Of a DNA stretch of 7,823 nucleotides, positions 6,676-7,823 are shown one piece after another; the stretch's first letter is position 1; each line of letters starts with the position of its first letter. The notes under the pieces were generated by a model. It ran no database searches. It was given only the letters and a program-made list of their open reading frames with translations, and was not told where the DNA came from. This DNA is from an uncultured Clostridia bacterium (GTDB lineage Bacteria; Bacillota; Clostridia; Oscillospirales; CAG-272): NCBI GenBank assembly GCA_946404295.1, contig CAMJDE010000078.1, positions 1 through 7,823 on the forward strand, in the 5' to 3' direction. The translations under genes were made by a program, and so were the position numbers.

Positions 6676-6707
6676 AAAAGGGCGCTTGCGATCGCAAGCG
6701 CCCTTTT
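6676..6707. terminator. Perfect 32-nt palindromic bidirectional terminator
   Basis: Two exact 16-nt arms, AAAAGGGCGCTTGCGA and its reverse complement. As RNA this gives a 10-bp GC-rich stem around a GATC loop, flanked by A4 on one side and T4 on the other, so either strand ends in a U run. It sits between two convergent units, 79 nt after the esterase stop and 8 nt after the stop of the 42-residue gene, and can serve both. Confidence 0.9.
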
Positions 6708-6715
6708 GCTTTGGT

Positions 6716-6844
6716 TCAGAGTTGATCAAAGTTGAATTCCTGCCATTCGTTCTCGCCGAGCGTGCCGCCCGAGGTGATCAGCAGGTCGCGGTCGAGCAAA
6801 ACGATCCTGATCTCGGCAGATTCGTAAACTTTCTTTTCGTTCAT
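6716..6844 (-). CDS. Small acidic protein of 42 residues, unknown function
   Basis: A short gene with a strong ribosome binding site, AAAGGAGAT at 6851-6859, 6 nt before ATG (6844). The product begins MNEKKVYESAEIRIVLLDRD, continues with LLITSGG and TLGENEW, and ends EFNFDQL. It is strongly acidic, with one short hydrophobic strand and no signal peptide or membrane segment. The pattern (charged start, Y-E-x-x-E-I, a hydrophobic strand with D, then I-T-S-G-G) resembles small uncharacterised proteins I recall from gut Clostridia (KYExPExEVxxF...DVIxTSG). That is memory, not a search. It follows the surface-type gene by 31 nt with no visible promoter of its own and ends 8 nt before the terminator, so the two are probably one transcript. 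Possibilities include a secreted or processed peptide, a RiPP-like precursor or a small chaperone. No modifying enzyme is visible here. Confidence 0.75.
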   Translation of the reverse strand: MNEKKVYESAEIRIVLLDRDLLITSGGTLGENEWQEFNFDQL

Positions 6845-6850
6845 TTCGTT

Positions 6851-6859
6851 ATCTCCTTT
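6851..6859 (-). promoter_or_regulatory. Ribosome binding site of the 42-residue gene
   Basis: AAAGGAGAT, 6 nt before the ATG at 6844, is near-ideal for Bacillota and is the main evidence that this very short frame is translated. It lies in the 31-nt gap after the stop of the surface-type gene. Confidence 0.75.
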
Positions 6860-6875
6860 CAATCAGTCGTTTCGG

Positions 6876-7823
6876 TCAGTCGGCGAGTTCATACCACATC
6901 GTTGACGGGACGAACACGCCGTTCTCGACTTCGAGCGTGGTGGGCGTGGGATCGTTCACCCGACGAACGTTCTGCACGAAATCGGAGCCGATCGTCGCGG
7001 AGTAGTCGGCAATCTCGAAGTACGCGGTACCAGACGCCATCTCCGTGGAGTTCAGGAACGCGCCGTGGAAGTACAGGTCATCGTTGATGTCGGTGTAGGT
7101 GATGCCGCCGTTTCCGTCGCTGGCAGCGGTGAAGAGTTTGTAGTCTCTCTCATCGTTCTTGCCGGGGTGATAGACAAAATCGGTGGCGTAGGAATGAACC
7201 ACGAGGACGCCGTCAATATAGACCCACAGCGAGAGTTTGTACTCCGCCGCGCTGTTCGCCTTGACCGCATCGACGTTGGAAACTTCCTGGCGATAGCGGA
7301 TGCTGACGCGGTGCCAGCCGTAACGGTCATTCCCCTGTTCAGTCCCGTCGCCGCCGTTCAGACCCCCGATGTTCGGAAACTCGGTTATCTCGTCACCGGT
7401 CACGTATTCCTTTTTCTCCGCATCCCAAACCGATGCCGTAAACTTCGGATAGGGGTTGTCGTTTTCGTTTTGATCGCATCCTCCCCACTCGAAGCCTCCG
7501 GCAAACTTGCAGTCAGATCCCTTGACGTTATCGGTGAGCGACCAGTAGATAATATTCTTGTTTGTTGGTTTTCCTTCCTCGTCCTGCACAAATCTCGAAT
7601 CCATATACGGTTTATACGAATCAGGGTCGTGCCTCAGATTCGTTATTCCTTCCGTCCACAGAACCGAATACTCGACCAACAGATCGTTGCCAGGCGTGTA
7701 AAAATGTTCCGAGCCTCGAATCGTGCCTACCGTTGCACGATTCGGCGAATACGAGCCGGAAGGAGAGGTCGTGAACTTCTGTACGTTGGGAGTGAAGGGG
7801 ATTTCACGATCATCGTTCATACC
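6876..7823 (-). CDS. Probable extracellular beta-sandwich (lectin/LamG-like) protein, C-terminal part; 5' end outside the window
   Basis: The frame is open up to the window edge. The first Met in view (7820) has only three bases before it, so whether this is the true start cannot be decided. I treat the gene as partial, since the 315 codons lack any signal peptide. The protein is rich in Asp, Asn, Gly, Tyr and Trp, typical of exported proteins. In the visible numbering from Met-7820, YGWHRVSIRYRQEV (167-180), YKLSLWVYIDGVLVVHSY (194-211) and DDLYFHGAF (247-255) have the spacing of concanavalin-A/LamG-like jelly rolls (strand, then WxYxDG turn, then strand). Two Cys (104, 115) may pair. There is no LPXTG motif or membrane anchor at the end (MWYELAD). 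The part near the right edge is markedly less GC-rich than the rest of the window. The fold assignment is tentative; binding target and function are unknown. Confidence 0.65.
   Translation of the reverse strand, partial: GMNDDREIPFTPNVQKFTTSPSGSYSPNRATVGTIRGSEHFYTPGNDLLVEYSVLWTEGITNLRHDPDSYKPYMDSRFVQDEEGKPTNKNIIYWSLTDNVKGSDCKFAGGFEWGGCDQNENDNPYPKFTASVWDAEKKEYVTGDEITEFPNIGGLNGGDGTEQGNDRYGWHRVSIRYRQEVSNVDAVKANSAAEYKLSLWVYIDGVLVVHSYATDFVYHPGKNDERDYKLFTAASDGNGGITYTDINDDLYFHGAFLNSTEMASGTAYFEIADYSATIGSDFVQNVRRVNDPTPTTLEVENGVFVPSTMWYELAD

Noticed and set aside
6673..6735. 20-codon plus-strand frame starting MKRALAIASALLLWF, resembling a signal peptide
   Set aside because: It is made almost entirely by the terminator palindrome, has no ribosome binding site and stops at once.
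6686..7087. 133-codon plus-strand frame across the terminator and the small gene
   Set aside because: It runs through the terminator and opposite two better-supported minus-strand genes, and its product is Arg/Ser-rich with no motif.

Overview
This window looks like a chromosomal segment of a high-GC member of the Bacillota, most likely an uncultured, gut-type Clostridia lineage. The basis is strong AGGAGG-type ribosome binding sites, sigma-A-like promoters in a short AT-rich island, a WYL regulator, an AddB-type helicase/nuclease subunit, and a small acidic peptide gene of a kind I recall from gut Clostridia. The taxonomic assignment is an inference. I saw no tRNA, rRNA, CRISPR array, insertion sequence or phage gene.

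Left half (1-3282, minus strand). Four tightly packed genes read leftward from one promoter at 3335-3363: a WYL-domain transcriptional regulator, UDP-galactopyranose mutase (glf), a small winged-helix protein with a shrunken receiver-like N-terminus, and the first 174 codons of addB, which runs off the left edge. The first three overlap (8 nt, then 1 nt). The last is separated by 60 nt and has its own strong ribosome binding site. The operon joins envelope-sugar synthesis, two regulators and recombinational DNA repair.

Centre (3283-3444). This AT-rich intergenic region holds two divergent promoters, the leftward one for the WYL operon and the rightward one (extended -10) for the next operon.

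Right-centre (3445-6596, plus strand). Three genes form an apparent operon: a polytopic membrane enzyme of the sulfatase/alkaline-phosphatase superfamily (LtaS-like metal-site motifs, five predicted membrane segments), a small polytopic membrane protein of unknown function, and a cytoplasmic alpha/beta-hydrolase esterase. Together with glf they suggest synthesis or decoration of a cell-surface glycopolymer. A perfect 32-nt palindrome at 6676-6707 is a likely bidirectional terminator.

Right edge (6716-7823, minus strand). The 3' part of a probably extracellular beta-sandwich (lectin/LamG-like) protein is followed 31 nt later by a 42-codon gene with an excellent ribosome binding site. The far right of this block is clearly less GC-rich than the rest and may have been acquired separately.
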